Part shown: positions 24,309-33,298 of the stretch, piece by piece
Position numbering within the stretch: the stretch's first letter is position 1
Layout of the letters: each line of letters opens with the position of its first letter
Assembly: GCF_013116825.1 (NCBI RefSeq)
Contig: NZ_JABFNS010000076.1
Coordinates: 1-44,278, forward strand
From: Myxococcus xanthus
GTDB lineage: Bacteria > Myxococcota > Myxococcia > Myxococcales > Myxococcaceae
DNA length: 44,278 nt
Reading direction: 5' to 3'
The notes under the pieces: generated by a model
What the model saw: only the letters and a program-made list of their open reading frames with translations
Database searches by the model: none
Told to the model about the DNA's origin: nothing
Position numbers and translations under genes: made by a program

Positions 24309-25260
24309 TCAGCGCAGTGACACGTATTCGCCCATCTCGCCAAAGCCGATGAGGTCCGCTCGGCCGTCGGCGTCGAGGTCCACGGCGAAGCGAGGGTGCC
24401 GGCCCACGCGCCAGCCACCAGCGTCGAAGGAAAAGTCCGGCGACAAGAGGGTGGACGCAGAGAAGCTGGAGCCCGTCGACAGGGCGGCGCGGGTCTCCGT
24501 CTCTCCGAACCCGACAATGTCGGCCCTGTTATCCCCATTGACGTCCGCGACGGTGCGCACATGGCGCTCCACACGCCATTGCTGGTTGTAGGTGAACTCA
24601 GAACTCCATTGCTGAGTTGGGTTGAAACCGGTGCCAGCGCTGTTGGCCAGTGCGACGTATACGCCACTCTCGGAGAAGCCAATGATGTCGGCCCTGTTAT
24701 CCCCATTGACGTCCGCGACGGTACGCACAGTCGCGGACCAAGACCAGCCTTGGTTTACGCCGAAATCCGCAATCCAGATGTTGGAAGGACCAAACGAAGA
24801 GCCCGTGGAAAGTGAGACATACACACCAGCGACTCCAAAACCAACGATGTCGGCCTTGCCGTCGCCGTTGACGTCCCCGACGGTGCGCTCATGGAATTTC
24901 ACACGCCATTGGCCGGCATCGTAGCCGAAATTCGTCAGCCAGAGTTCGGGCGCGCCAAAGCCGTCGCCATTGGACAGTGCGACGTATACGCCATTGTCGG
25001 CGAAGCCAATGAGGTCGGCCTTGCCATCGCCGTTGACGTCCGCAACGGTGCGTGGATGGCGTTCCACGCGCCAGCCCTGGGCATATCCGAACCCCTGCAG
25101 CTTGAGCAGCGTGGGAGCGAAGGAGCCGTTCTCCGGGAGAATGAAGTCGGACTCCACCATATTCTTGGAGACATACACGCCCGCATATCCGAAGCCGACG
25201 ATGTCGGGGAGCCCATCGCCAGTGACATCTCCCATGACACGCACGTGGTCTTCCACGCTC
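24309..25260 (-). repeat. FG-GAP coding repeats, partly near-identical in DNA
   Basis: Six units of about 52-54 codons. Units four and five share a nearly identical stretch of about 37 bases (around 24516-24552 and 24687-24723) encoding the DVNGDNRADI loop, which suggests recent duplication or gene conversion. Confidence 0.75.
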
Positions 25261-26006
25261 CACCCCCCAGCGCTATCGTCAGCGCCGAACTGGCGGCTCC
25301 ACAGCGCGTCGCCGTAGAGCAAGGCGGCCCCCTTGACGTCATACGCGGTCAGTCGGCCTCCCCGGCGCCACCGGCTGTCGGCGCACTCATACATGACGGA
25401 ATCGACGTCCTCCTCAGCTTCGCCAAACGGCGTAAAAGTGCCGGCATACGCGGTCGCCGGACAACTGAAAGGAGCACTTCGCGTCTGCTCGTCGGCGAAG
25501 CCGAGCGCATGACCGAATTCATGCACCGCGCTAGCGCGGATGCATCTTTCTCGCGTGACCAGGCACTCCTGCATCCAATAAGCGAAGGTGAGGTTGAGCA
25601 CCATGCCGGCGTAGCGGCCATCCAAGTGCCGCCCCAGGTATTTCGTCCGCGCCCCAGCGGAGGTGTCCGAGATGAGGATGCGGATGCCACGCGAACCCGA
25701 GGAACACGGGCCCCAGCCAGTGAAGTCGATCTTCGTGACCGAACCCCAGGTGCCTTCAGCCGCGCTCTGCACCCAGCTTCGCGCGACAGCGTCAGCGGCT
25801 GATGGGTTCTCCCAGCAGACGGGGATGAATGGCGAATCCCAGGTGGACGACGTGTCCGCGTAGAGCCCTCTCGAGTCCGTATCGACAGTCCCTTCCTGCT
25901 CGAACGAGGGCAGCGCCTCGCCGGAGCCACCACAACCCGTGATGAGAAGGCCTCCCACAAACGTCAGGAGGAGAGGCAGGGCATGAAAGGTCGAGCTTCT
26001 CCGCAC
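24309..26006 (-). CDS. Secreted lipoprotein: metzincin-like metallopeptidase with six FG-GAP repeats
   Basis: A 565-residue lipoprotein. The signal peptide ends in a lipobox (LLITGC, C25). The peptidase domain (about 45-235) has the zinc motif HEFGHALGFAD (H162-D172), i.e. HExxHxxGxxD with Asp as third ligand as in snapalysins, and a Met-turn SVMY (M205). Six FG-GAP/VCBS-like repeats follow (about 255-565), each with DVNGDGKADIVGF-type calcium loops and GVYVSLS strands; they should form a beta-propeller. The GTG at 26006 precedes the signal peptide and has GAGGG 5 bases upstream. GC is lower than in the housekeeping genes around it. It lies 85 bases after a serine protease gene on the same strand. 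Confidence 0.9.
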   Translation of the reverse strand: MRRSSTFHALPLLLTFVGGLLITGCGGSGEALPSFEQEGTVDTDSRGLYADTSSTWDSPFIPVCWENPSAADAVARSWVQSAAEGTWGSVTKIDFTGWGPCSSGSRGIRILISDTSAGARTKYLGRHLDGRYAGMVLNLTFAYWMQECLVTRERCIRASAVHEFGHALGFADEQTRSAPFSCPATAYAGTFTPFGEAEEDVDSVMYECADSRWRRGGRLTAYDVKGAALLYGDALWSRQFGADDSAGGWSVEDHVRVMGDVTGDGLPDIVGFGYAGVYVSKNMVESDFILPENGSFAPTLLKLQGFGYAQGWRVERHPRTVADVNGDGKADLIGFADNGVYVALSNGDGFGAPELWLTNFGYDAGQWRVKFHERTVGDVNGDGKADIVGFGVAGVYVSLSTGSSFGPSNIWIADFGVNQGWSWSATVRTVADVNGDNRADIIGFSESGVYVALANSAGTGFNPTQQWSSEFTYNQQWRVERHVRTVADVNGDNRADIVGFGETETRAALSTGSSFSASTLLSPDFSFDAGGWRVGRHPRFAVDLDADGRADLIGFGEMGEYVSLR

Positions 26007-26091
26007 GAGGCCCTCACTTGTCTGGCTGGGAGCCGTCCGGCTCCGGAATAGGGTATCAACGAAAGACCAACAAGCACCTTCTGCCCGGCCC

Positions 26092-27432
26092 CTAACGGAT
26101 GACATACGCCACCCTGCCAGCGCAGAAACTGTCCAAGGCACAGCCAACGCGAATCTGGTACGTTCCCGCGACCGTCGCCGTGTAACGGATGTGGGAGAGG
26201 CTGTCATAAGCATCATCGTTGTGCGCGACCGCGACGAACTCGTCCGCGGAGGCCCCGCGCCGATACAGGCGCAAATACGTATCCCCCGTGGCCGTGGCGA
26301 GGTGCACCATCGCGGTCCCCACATAGAGGGTCTGCCCCGCCGACAACGTGACGTCGCGGGTGATGGTGTCGCGCCGAGCATTGTTGGTATTGCTCGCCTG
26401 GAAACTGAACGTCACCGGTGTCGGCGGCAATTGGCCACCACATAGCCGCACGCTGGTATCCACCGCGCAATACGCATCAATGGCCGGCCGCACGTAGGTG
26501 ATTTCCTCTCCGGAACACGATCCATCCTGGCAGTCGTTGACGACGTTGCACTCCCCATCAGGGGCCTCGACGTAGTCTGGACTGCCGCCCACGAGGATAC
26601 CCGCCAGGAAATAGTTGCCGTTGGAGCTCACGTAGACGCCCGAACCGGAGTTACCTCCGAAGGTGTCCGTGTCGCCGACGAAGTAGTCCAGCGTGGAACC
26701 ACGCGGGTCATGCACCTGGCCGCCTGAATCAATCTTGAAGGGGATGCCGCTGCCCGTTCCGATCACCGCCAGCTTGGCCCCCACCGGCAGCGCGGTGTTG
26801 CTCACGCGGACAGACGCTGGGAAGGCGCGCGATGAATTGACAGGGCGGTCCAGCCGGACAACGGCATAGTCCAACTGACGTCCAGCCACCGTGGACGTAT
26901 TGCGCACGACGACGCGCTTGCAACTGAAGACGTCTTCCCACGTCGACGACTCCAGGGTGGTCGCCCCTGTTCGGTAATACTTGAAGACGAAGCGCGTGGA
27001 TGAACACGACCGCGGCCCCTTTATACAGTGGCCTGCGGTGAGCACCAGGTCGTCATCAATGAGCGTGCCTGAACAAAAGGCGGGCGTCGGGTCCTGCAGG
27101 AATCTCTGGTTGGAGCAGAGGTTCAGGGATTCCTGTAGCGTCTTCGAGAAGAAGATGGTTCTTGAGGAGTCGCTCATGTTGAGGTCATCCACATCCATCA
27201 GCGCCACGGTCGATTCCTGGGTGAGCTTCCGCAGAGCCAGGGATGGGTGCGCGTAATAGTCCATGCGGTCGTCATTGCCGTACACCGCGCGCTGCTGAAG
27301 CATGTCCGTGGGAGCGGGCGTGTCGCCTCCCTTTGTCACGGGCCCGGAATCCTGCACGCACGCCGCCACCGAAATGAAACAGAGCAGCACGCCGAAGAGC
27401 GTCCGTCGAACGTGACTGAGAATGACCTGCAT
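26092..27432 (-). CDS. Secreted trypsin-like serine protease lipoprotein with PPC domain
   Basis: A 446-residue lipoprotein: signal peptide with lipobox SVAAC (C25), a chymotrypsin-fold protease domain (about 70-325) with catalytic H135 (LTAGHC), D189 (QLDYAVVRL) and S262 (GGNSGSGVY), then a C-terminal pre-peptidase domain (about 338-446, ending DSLSHIRYTATVAGTYQIRVGC...) often removed in mature secreted proteases. Several cysteine pairs suggest disulfides. ATG 27432 has AGGAG 10 bases upstream; the frame is open further upstream but without a signal peptide there. It fits the predatory, protein-degrading life of myxobacteria. GC is below the window average. Confidence 0.92.
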   Translation of the reverse strand: MQVILSHVRRTLFGVLLCFISVAACVQDSGPVTKGGDTPAPTDMLQQRAVYGNDDRMDYYAHPSLALRKLTQESTVALMDVDDLNMSDSSRTIFFSKTLQESLNLCSNQRFLQDPTPAFCSGTLIDDDLVLTAGHCIKGPRSCSSTRFVFKYYRTGATTLESSTWEDVFSCKRVVVRNTSTVAGRQLDYAVVRLDRPVNSSRAFPASVRVSNTALPVGAKLAVIGTGSGIPFKIDSGGQVHDPRGSTLDYFVGDTDTFGGNSGSGVYVSSNGNYFLAGILVGGSPDYVEAPDGECNVVNDCQDGSCSGEEITYVRPAIDAYCAVDTSVRLCGGQLPPTPVTFSFQASNTNNARRDTITRDVTLSAGQTLYVGTAMVHLATATGDTYLRLYRRGASADEFVAVAHNDDAYDSLSHIRYTATVAGTYQIRVGCALDSFCAGRVAYVIR

Positions 27433-27918
27433 GAAAGGTGGCTCCTGCTGGAGTTGAGAATCTCGGACGTCACACAAAGAACACTCATCAGATAATCCAC
27501 TTTTTAACGGAAAATCCGCAAGCAAATTGGGACGAATATCAGCCGGACCTCAATTGGGGCTGCCGCACGCGGACTTCCCTTGGTCTCAAAAACAGACAGC
27601 TTGACATGTGGCGTTCCCGAGTCCGCACGCAGCGAGCTCCCAGTACCCCTGGCACCACCGGGCCGCTGGTGGCCGTAAACGTGCCCACCTCGTGGCCTGT
27701 GGCTCATTCGCTCGAAAGAAGAGCGGCAGCAGGGCAGCCGTTCCGGATGAAGCGTGGTTGTGGCCTGCCGGCCCTGAAGGGCAGGAAACTGTCATCTACA
27801 GGCACCAGTGCAACATCTCAAAAGGGATTGGGAGCGCATCAGCTATATCTGGGCGCCCCGTGGCTGAGTGCGCTATCCGCGTCTGGCCATGGTCCGTCCC
27901 CGCCGCAAGGAGCCCCAC
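27433..27918. other. 486-base divergent intergenic region
   Basis: It separates the serine protease (minus) from the decarboxylase (plus). The protease-proximal 130 bases are AT-rich and contain a possible minus-strand promoter (TTGCGG, 18 bases, GATTAT around 27490-27520, weak). Several open frames cross the region but lack ribosome binding sites and known domains. Nothing else could be supported. Confidence 0.5.
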
Positions 27919-30189
27919 ATGGCCCACAAGTCCCAGCCGGACTACTCCAGTCATGCCCTTGATGGATTGAAGCAAGCTTTGCGCGAGCGCCTGAAGACCA
28001 ACCAACTCGCGCACAGAGAGCTGCTGTGGGAATCAACCCACGGCAGGGAGGCACCGGTCGAGAACGAGCGGGACGTCGAGGCCTGGTTCCTGGGCCCCCG
28101 CGCGGAGAACGCGGACGTCTTCGAGCAACTGGTGCTGGAGGCCCTGAGAGACCACGCCTTCTGGCGCCGGAACTTCCACCCGATGGACCCACCGGCCATC
28201 ACCCAGAGCATCAAGAGAGACCCGGGCTACCTCCGGGCGCTCGACACACTGCACACCGAGTTCGACAACCTCCTGGCCGAGCTGAAGAAGTCCGCGCCGT
28301 TCTTCAGCATGCGCTACCAGGGCCACATGACGTGGGAGCAGACGCTCCCGGGCATGGCCGGTTACTTCGCGGCCATGCTCTACAATCAGAACAACGTCGC
28401 GCTGGAGGCCTCACCGCTGACGACGCTGCTGGAGGTCCGGGCTGGCGAGGACCTGTGCCGGATGGTGGGCTACACCCAGCAGAACGGCATCCGGCCCTGG
28501 AGCCATCTGACCAGCGGAGGCACCACCGCCAACATCGAGGCGATGTGGGCCGCGCGAAACTTGAAGTTCTATCCCCTGTCCCTGAGCGCGGCCCTTCAGC
28601 GGGAGTCCACGCTTGCCGCCGCGAAGGCCCTCAAGGTAACGCTGCCCTCGAGAACCCAGGCACGTCTGGTTGACCTGGATGTGTGGCAAGCGTTGAACCT
28701 GGATGTAGACGAGGTGCTGGGCCTCCCCACCCGCATCCATGAGGAGTTCAAGATCCCGCCGGAGACCCTGACGGCGAACGTGAGCAACTACATGCTCCAG
28801 GATCTGGGGCTCGTGGAGTTCACCCGCCGCTACCTGGGAGACCTCCCGGCGCCCGTGTTCATGGTCCCCGGCTCGAAGCACTACTCGCTGCCCAAGGCGG
28901 CGGCGATTCTGGGCATCGGCGCGGACCACATGTTCAGCATTCCTCTGGATGAAGAGGGGCGCATGGACGTGTCGGCCCTGGAGGCGCGGCTGGACCAATG
29001 CGTGAAGGACAAGCAGCCCGTCATCGCGGTGACGGCGGTGATGGGGACGACGGAGGAAGGGTTGGTGGACCCGCTCGCGTCCGTGCTGGCGCTTCGCCGG
29101 CAGAAGTACCATCCGCAGGGGATGTCGTTCTGCGTGCACGCCGACGCGGCCTGGGGCGGGTACTTCGCCTCACTCCTCCGCGCGCCGCCGAGTTCAAACA
29201 AGCGCCTCGCGGGGCCGCCCGCCCCCGTGCTGCCACTGAGCCGCTATGTCACGGAGCAGTTCGAGGCCCTCCCGGAGGCGGACACCATCACCGTGGACCC
29301 GCACAAGACGGGCTACCTGCCCTACCCCGCCGGTGCGCTGTGCTACCGCAATCAATCCATGCGAAGCCTGGTGGCCTTCGAGGCGCCCTACATCAACACA
29401 GCGGGGAGCCAGGAGGATCTCACCGTGGGCAAGTACGGCATCGAGGGCTCCAAGCCCGGTGCCGCGGCGGCGGGCGTGTACCTCAGTCATGCCGTCGTGC
29501 CACCCGACCAGCGTGGCTACGGGAAGATCCTCGGAAGGGCGCTCTACAACTGCAAGCTCTTCCATGCCCGGCTACTGACGATGAACACCGTGGCGAGCGA
29601 CTTCATCGTGGTCCCGGGACCGCGCTTCAAGCTCTCCGACTCCCTCAAGCGCAAGTACGGCGGAGAGAAGCAGGCGCTGGAGGTCCTGCGTCAGCAAATC
29701 CAGGGCATGCGTCAGGAGCAGCTCCTCAGCGCCTCGGGTGAGGAGGAACTGGAGCTGCTGCGCGAAACGGGCGCGGACCTCAACATCCTCACGTACGCCT
29801 TCAACTTCAAGAACGAGCAGGGACTCAACACGAGCCTGGAGGAGGCAAACACCTTCAACCGAATGATCTACGATCGTCTGGGTGTCAAAGCGGATGGCCG
29901 TGACATCTACGGCTACCGGCTGCTGGTGAGCACCACGGACTTCATCGAGGAGGACTACGGCAAGAAGTTCTTCGATGACTACAAGACGCGCTTGTTGGGG
30001 AGTGGCGCGGCGTCGGGACGTGGCGGGGAGGGCCGCATCACCGTGCTGCGCTCAGTCATCATGGACCCCTGGATTACCGAAGACCTCCAGGGTCGACCGT
30101 TCCTCGACACCATCATCGAGGAGCTGCGAGCGGCCGTGACGGACGCGCTCAACGAGATGCGCGGCACCTCATCGAAGCGCTCGCGCTGA
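27919..30189 (+). CDS. Large PLP-dependent group II decarboxylase (tyrosine-decarboxylase-like)
   Basis: A 756-residue fold-type I PLP enzyme. The lysine that binds PLP is K463 in TITVDPHKTGYLPYPAG, the ring-contacting aspartate is D409 in HADAAWGG, and SGGTTANIEAMW (199-210) is the phosphate-binding region. The DPHKxGY-PYPAGA string and long length resemble bacterial tyrosine decarboxylases (about 620 residues) more than glutamate decarboxylases (about 466). An extension in the C-terminal third adds to the length. The product would be an amine such as tyramine, but substrate is not provable from sequence. ATG 27919 has AGGAG 7 bases upstream. It is convergent with the mevalonate operon and stands alone; no amine transporter is adjacent. 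Confidence 0.88.
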   Translation: MAHKSQPDYSSHALDGLKQALRERLKTNQLAHRELLWESTHGREAPVENERDVEAWFLGPRAENADVFEQLVLEALRDHAFWRRNFHPMDPPAITQSIKRDPGYLRALDTLHTEFDNLLAELKKSAPFFSMRYQGHMTWEQTLPGMAGYFAAMLYNQNNVALEASPLTTLLEVRAGEDLCRMVGYTQQNGIRPWSHLTSGGTTANIEAMWAARNLKFYPLSLSAALQRESTLAAAKALKVTLPSRTQARLVDLDVWQALNLDVDEVLGLPTRIHEEFKIPPETLTANVSNYMLQDLGLVEFTRRYLGDLPAPVFMVPGSKHYSLPKAAAILGIGADHMFSIPLDEEGRMDVSALEARLDQCVKDKQPVIAVTAVMGTTEEGLVDPLASVLALRRQKYHPQGMSFCVHADAAWGGYFASLLRAPPSSNKRLAGPPAPVLPLSRYVTEQFEALPEADTITVDPHKTGYLPYPAGALCYRNQSMRSLVAFEAPYINTAGSQEDLTVGKYGIEGSKPGAAAAGVYLSHAVVPPDQRGYGKILGRALYNCKLFHARLLTMNTVASDFIVVPGPRFKLSDSLKRKYGGEKQALEVLRQQIQGMRQEQLLSASGEEELELLRETGADLNILTYAFNFKNEQGLNTSLEEANTFNRMIYDRLGVKADGRDIYGYRLLVSTTDFIEEDYGKKFFDDYKTRLLGSGAASGRGGEGRITVLRSVIMDPWITEDLQGRPFLDTIIEELRAAVTDALNEMRGTSSKRSR

Positions 30190-30213
30190 CGCGCTGCAGG
30201 GAGCTCCGTCAGC

Positions 30214-30269
30214 GACGAGGCTGTTGAGCCCGTGAGGCATTGGATTTCTCAAGGCCCGGCAGCCTCGTC
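30214..30269. terminator. Bidirectional hairpin between decarboxylase and mevalonate operon
   Basis: Perfect 10-base arms GACGAGGCTG (30214-30223) and CAGCCTCGTC (30260-30269) enclose an inner TTGAG/CTCAA pair. It lies between the ends of two convergent transcripts. There is no long T-run, so its role as terminator is inferred from symmetry and place. Confidence 0.6.
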
Positions 30270-30287
30270 GTCTTCGGAAAAGCGCAC

Positions 30288-31367
30288 TCAGGATAGAGCG
30301 TCGACCCAGGTCCGCAGCCGGGGAACCGCCTGGGCCTCACCACGCACGCCGGGTTCGGCATCCAGGAGCAGCGTATGGAAGCCTCGGGCGTCCAATCCCT
30401 TGCACATCTCCGCCCGCACCTGGGCATCCGGCGCGAACAGGATGCAACCGTCTCCACCACCCGCCCCGGACAGCTTGCCGACCGCGCCGTAGGTCGCCGC
30501 CAGCGCCAGCACGCGGCGCATGCCTTCCGTCTCCAGCGGCCCCAGCTCCAACAGCAGCGCGTGCTGCGCCTTCACGGCCTCCGCGAAGGCCCGGAAGTCA
30601 CCGCCGCTCAGCCCGTCTTCAATCGCGTGACCCAGCGTGTCCGAGCGCGCCACGAAACTCTGGCGGCCTGACTCCTCCAGACGCGCTTCCACCTGGCCAA
30701 TCAACACCCGCGTCGAGGCGCTCTCGCCCGTGAAGGCATACGCCATGGACACCCGAGGCGAAGGTAGCCGCCACACGTCCACCGACGGAGACTCCGCCAG
30801 CGCCGCGCGCAACCGCCCGGTGTTGCTCGCCTCAATCAGCGACGCCACGTCGTAGCGACGGTAACGAAGCATGCCACCGGCGAAGCTCGTCGCCACGTCC
30901 CCGCCGCTGCCCTTGCCGCCCTGCCCCAGCGTGTGCGCCAGCAGCGCCAGCTTCAGCGCGTCATAGCGCTCCTCCAGCACATAGCGCGCGCCTTCCGCCG
31001 CCAGCACCGTCGCGCACGCACTGCCGCCCATGCCCAGCTTCTGCCCGTTCGGCCCCACCGCGGACGGGGCCACCGCCAGGTCGAACCCCTGGCTCGCGCG
31101 TCCGTGAGCGCGCAGGGCCTCGTCCAGCGCCCGCGCCACGAAGGCGAACCCCGCTGGGACTTCACGCTCCCAGCGCACGCCCAACGGCGTCGTACTTCCC
31201 GCCAGCGTCCCATCTTCCAGGCACACGTGCACCCGGGCATCCGCACGGCGGCGGACATACGCGGCGGTGCGCGGTGCCACCGCGGCCAGTCGCGCCACGC
31301 CGCCCCACAGCACGGCGTACTCACCGGAGAGGAACAGCTTCCCCGGCGCGGAGAGGGCGCGCTCCAT
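30288..31367 (-). CDS. mvaK2: Phosphomevalonate kinase
   Basis: A 359-residue GHMP kinase that converts 5-phosphomevalonate to 5-diphosphomevalonate. The N-terminal SAPGKLFLSGEYAVLWGG and the internal QGGKGSGGDVATSFAGGMLRYRR are characteristic of phosphomevalonate rather than mevalonate kinases. KLGMGGSACATVLAA is the ATP loop and KLSGAGGGDGCI the C-terminal GHMP motif. The ATG shares one base with the mvaD stop (TGATG); a TTG one codon earlier is also possible. It is the last gene of the mevalonate operon. Confidence 0.93.
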   Translation of the reverse strand: MERALSAPGKLFLSGEYAVLWGGVARLAAVAPRTAAYVRRRADARVHVCLEDGTLAGSTTPLGVRWEREVPAGFAFVARALDEALRAHGRASQGFDLAVAPSAVGPNGQKLGMGGSACATVLAAEGARYVLEERYDALKLALLAHTLGQGGKGSGGDVATSFAGGMLRYRRYDVASLIEASNTGRLRAALAESPSVDVWRLPSPRVSMAYAFTGESASTRVLIGQVEARLEESGRQSFVARSDTLGHAIEDGLSGGDFRAFAEAVKAQHALLLELGPLETEGMRRVLALAATYGAVGKLSGAGGGDGCILFAPDAQVRAEMCKGLDARGFHTLLLDAEPGVRGEAQAVPRLRTWVDALS

Positions 31368-32365
31368 CAAAAGAGGTGCTCCGCCTTCAGCTCCGCGTCA
31401 CCACCCGGCACGCAGCGAATCACATCCACCGCGCCGCACGCGCGCGCCAGCGCCTCCGCGGCCACCTCGTGCGCGGCGTCCGTCAGCAGCACCGGGTTCG
31501 GCCCCGCGTCCAGCGTGAACCACACCGGGATGCCCTTCTTGCGCTGCTCCTTCAGGTGCTGGATGAGCGCCAACGTGCCGGGGCTCATGTAGCTCAGCGG
31601 CGGATTCGCGGCGAACGACGTCGCGTGCATCCGCCACGCGTTGCGCTCACACAGCTCACCCAGGGCCTGCAAATCTCGCCGGGCGATGTGCTCGCGCACC
31701 TGCACCACCTCCACCTCCGCGTCCTTCACCCACGCCGGGTAGTACGGGCTGGTGTCCACCGTGAGCTTCATCCCGTCCCGCGACTTCACCTCTTTCTCGC
31801 CGCGGTCGAGAATCGCCACCACCATGCGCACGTCCGGCCAGTGGGCCGCGTCGAAGCGCTGCACCGCGAAGCTGTCCTCACCATCCGGACGTTCGCCGCG
31901 CTGCCACTCGCAGAACCCACCCTGGACGCTCCGGCACGCCGAGCCGCTGCCCATGCGCGCCAGGATGCTGGCCGCGCGGGGCTCCGATGGCAGCCCCGCC
32001 GCCGCGCGTCCCGCCACCGCCAGCGCCGCGAAGCCCGCCGCGCTGCTGGCCAACCCCGCCGCCATGGGGAAGTCCCCGCGAGACACCACCTTCGCGGGGC
32101 CCAGGTCGGCCTTCGCCTGGGCGCGCACCAACTCCAGCAGCTGCAGCACGCGATCGCGCTCGCTGCCCTTGGCGGTGTGCCCGTTGAGCTCCACCTGGTC
32201 GCTCGCGGCGCCGAACTCCACCGTGGTCGTCACCGACAACGGCGACAGCGTGAGGGACAGGCTGGACTGGTGCGGCAGAATCAACGCGTCATCCCGCTTC
32301 CCCCAGTACTTCACCAGGGCGATGTTGGGATGCGCCAGAGCTGTGGCTTTCATGGGAAGACTCAC
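31367..32365 (-). CDS. mvaD: Diphosphomevalonate decarboxylase
   Basis: A 332-residue GHMP-family enzyme that phosphorylates and decarboxylates diphosphomevalonate to isopentenyl diphosphate. Typical strings are AHPNIALVKYWGKRD at the N-terminus, PMAAGLASSAAGFAALA (ATP loop), GSGSACRSVQGGF and WFTLDAGPNPVLL, the last with the catalytic aspartate. Length matches the family. A GTG start overlaps the mevalonate kinase stop by 4 bases; an ATG four codons later (32353) also fits. Confidence 0.96.
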   Translation of the reverse strand: MSLPMKATALAHPNIALVKYWGKRDDALILPHQSSLSLTLSPLSVTTTVEFGAASDQVELNGHTAKGSERDRVLQLLELVRAQAKADLGPAKVVSRGDFPMAAGLASSAAGFAALAVAGRAAAGLPSEPRAASILARMGSGSACRSVQGGFCEWQRGERPDGEDSFAVQRFDAAHWPDVRMVVAILDRGEKEVKSRDGMKLTVDTSPYYPAWVKDAEVEVVQVREHIARRDLQALGELCERNAWRMHATSFAANPPLSYMSPGTLALIQHLKEQRKKGIPVWFTLDAGPNPVLLTDAAHEVAAEALARACGAVDVIRCVPGGDAELKAEHLF

Positions 32366-33294
32366 GACGCCCGCGGACCCGCGAGCTGGCTGCTGAAGCA
32401 GCGCACGCCCATCCGGGTGAGCTTCGTCACCACGGGCTTGGGCTCCAGGAACAGGCCAATGACGGCCCCACCATCTCCACCAGCTCCGGTCAGCTTGGCG
32501 CCCAGCGCCCCCAGCTCCCGCAACCGGTAGACCATCTCTTCCAACTGCGGCGACGACAGGCCCAGCGCCGCGAGCAGGCCCTGATTGACGTTCATCGCGT
32601 CGCCCAGCGCCTCCAAATCTCCCGCCGCCACCGCCTTCGCCCCCTCCGAGGCCACCCGTCCAATCTCCGTGAACAGGCGCTCGTAGCGCGACGGCCAGCG
32701 AGCCTGCCGCTCCCGCAGCGCGCCCACCGTCTTCTTCGTGGGGCTGCGCTCACCCGCGAGCGTCACCACCATGTGCAAGGGCTTGGGGCACTCCACCACC
32801 TGCCCCGTCCCCTTGGCGGCCCCCGGCTTGCGCCGATAGAGGACCAGTTGCTCCGCCGCGCTGGTGGTGTGGTCCACCCCGGATGGCGTGCCGTGGAACT
32901 CCTGCTCCATCGCCCACGCCACGCGCGCCGCGTCCTTCGGCGTGGGCACCTTCCCCGCCGCCTGGAGCAGCAACCGCGCGCACGCCACCGACAACGCCGC
33001 CGAGCTCCCCAGGCCCACCGCCAACGGCAGGTCCGCCTCCAGCGACACCTTCACCGGCGGCGCGCCCGTCACCTCCGCCGCACGGGCGAACGCCGCCGTG
33101 AGCTGCGCCCGCTGCGGGCGGCTGAGCGTGGAGGGCAACGCGAGCTGACACGCCTTCGCGGGCACCGCGCGCGCCGTCACGCCCTGCGACAACGGCCCGG
33201 CCAGGGCCGGGTGCCCGTACACGACGCTGTGCTCACCCAACAGGATGACCTTGCCGGCGCCAAAGGCCGACAAGGATTCAGGACGAGGAGCCAC
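32362..33294 (-). CDS. mvk: Mevalonate kinase
   Basis: About 310 residues, GHMP kinase making 5-phosphomevalonate. Family strings: FGAGKVILLGEHSVVYGHPALA, ADLPLAVGLGSSAALSVA (ATP loop), HGTPSGVDHTT (with the catalytic aspartate) and KLTGAGGDGGAVIGL. The GTG at 33294, four bases after the HMG-CoA reductase stop, aligns with the family start. An ATG at 33330 would add 12 Pro/Arg-rich residues and overlap the reductase gene by 32 bases. Neither has a clear ribosome binding site, so translation is probably coupled to the gene before. Confidence 0.93.
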   Translation of the reverse strand: MAPRPESLSAFGAGKVILLGEHSVVYGHPALAGPLSQGVTARAVPAKACQLALPSTLSRPQRAQLTAAFARAAEVTGAPPVKVSLEADLPLAVGLGSSAALSVACARLLLQAAGKVPTPKDAARVAWAMEQEFHGTPSGVDHTTSAAEQLVLYRRKPGAAKGTGQVVECPKPLHMVVTLAGERSPTKKTVGALRERQARWPSRYERLFTEIGRVASEGAKAVAAGDLEALGDAMNVNQGLLAALGLSSPQLEEMVYRLRELGALGAKLTGAGGDGGAVIGLFLEPKPVVTKLTRMGVRCFSSQLAGPRAS

Positions 33295-33298
33295 GGCG

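Noticed and set aside
26029..26044. GGAGCC/GGCTCC hairpin between the two protease genes
   Set aside because: Only a 6-base stem with no T-run; too weak to call a terminator.
27780..27830. GAAACTGTCATCTACAGG-like stretch suggestive of a CRISPR repeat
   Set aside because: It occurs once; there is no array of regularly spaced copies and no cas gene.
27438..27970. Several frames on both strands in the protease/decarboxylase spacer
   Set aside because: No ribosome binding sites, no recognisable domains, and they overlap each other and the neighbours' 5' ends.
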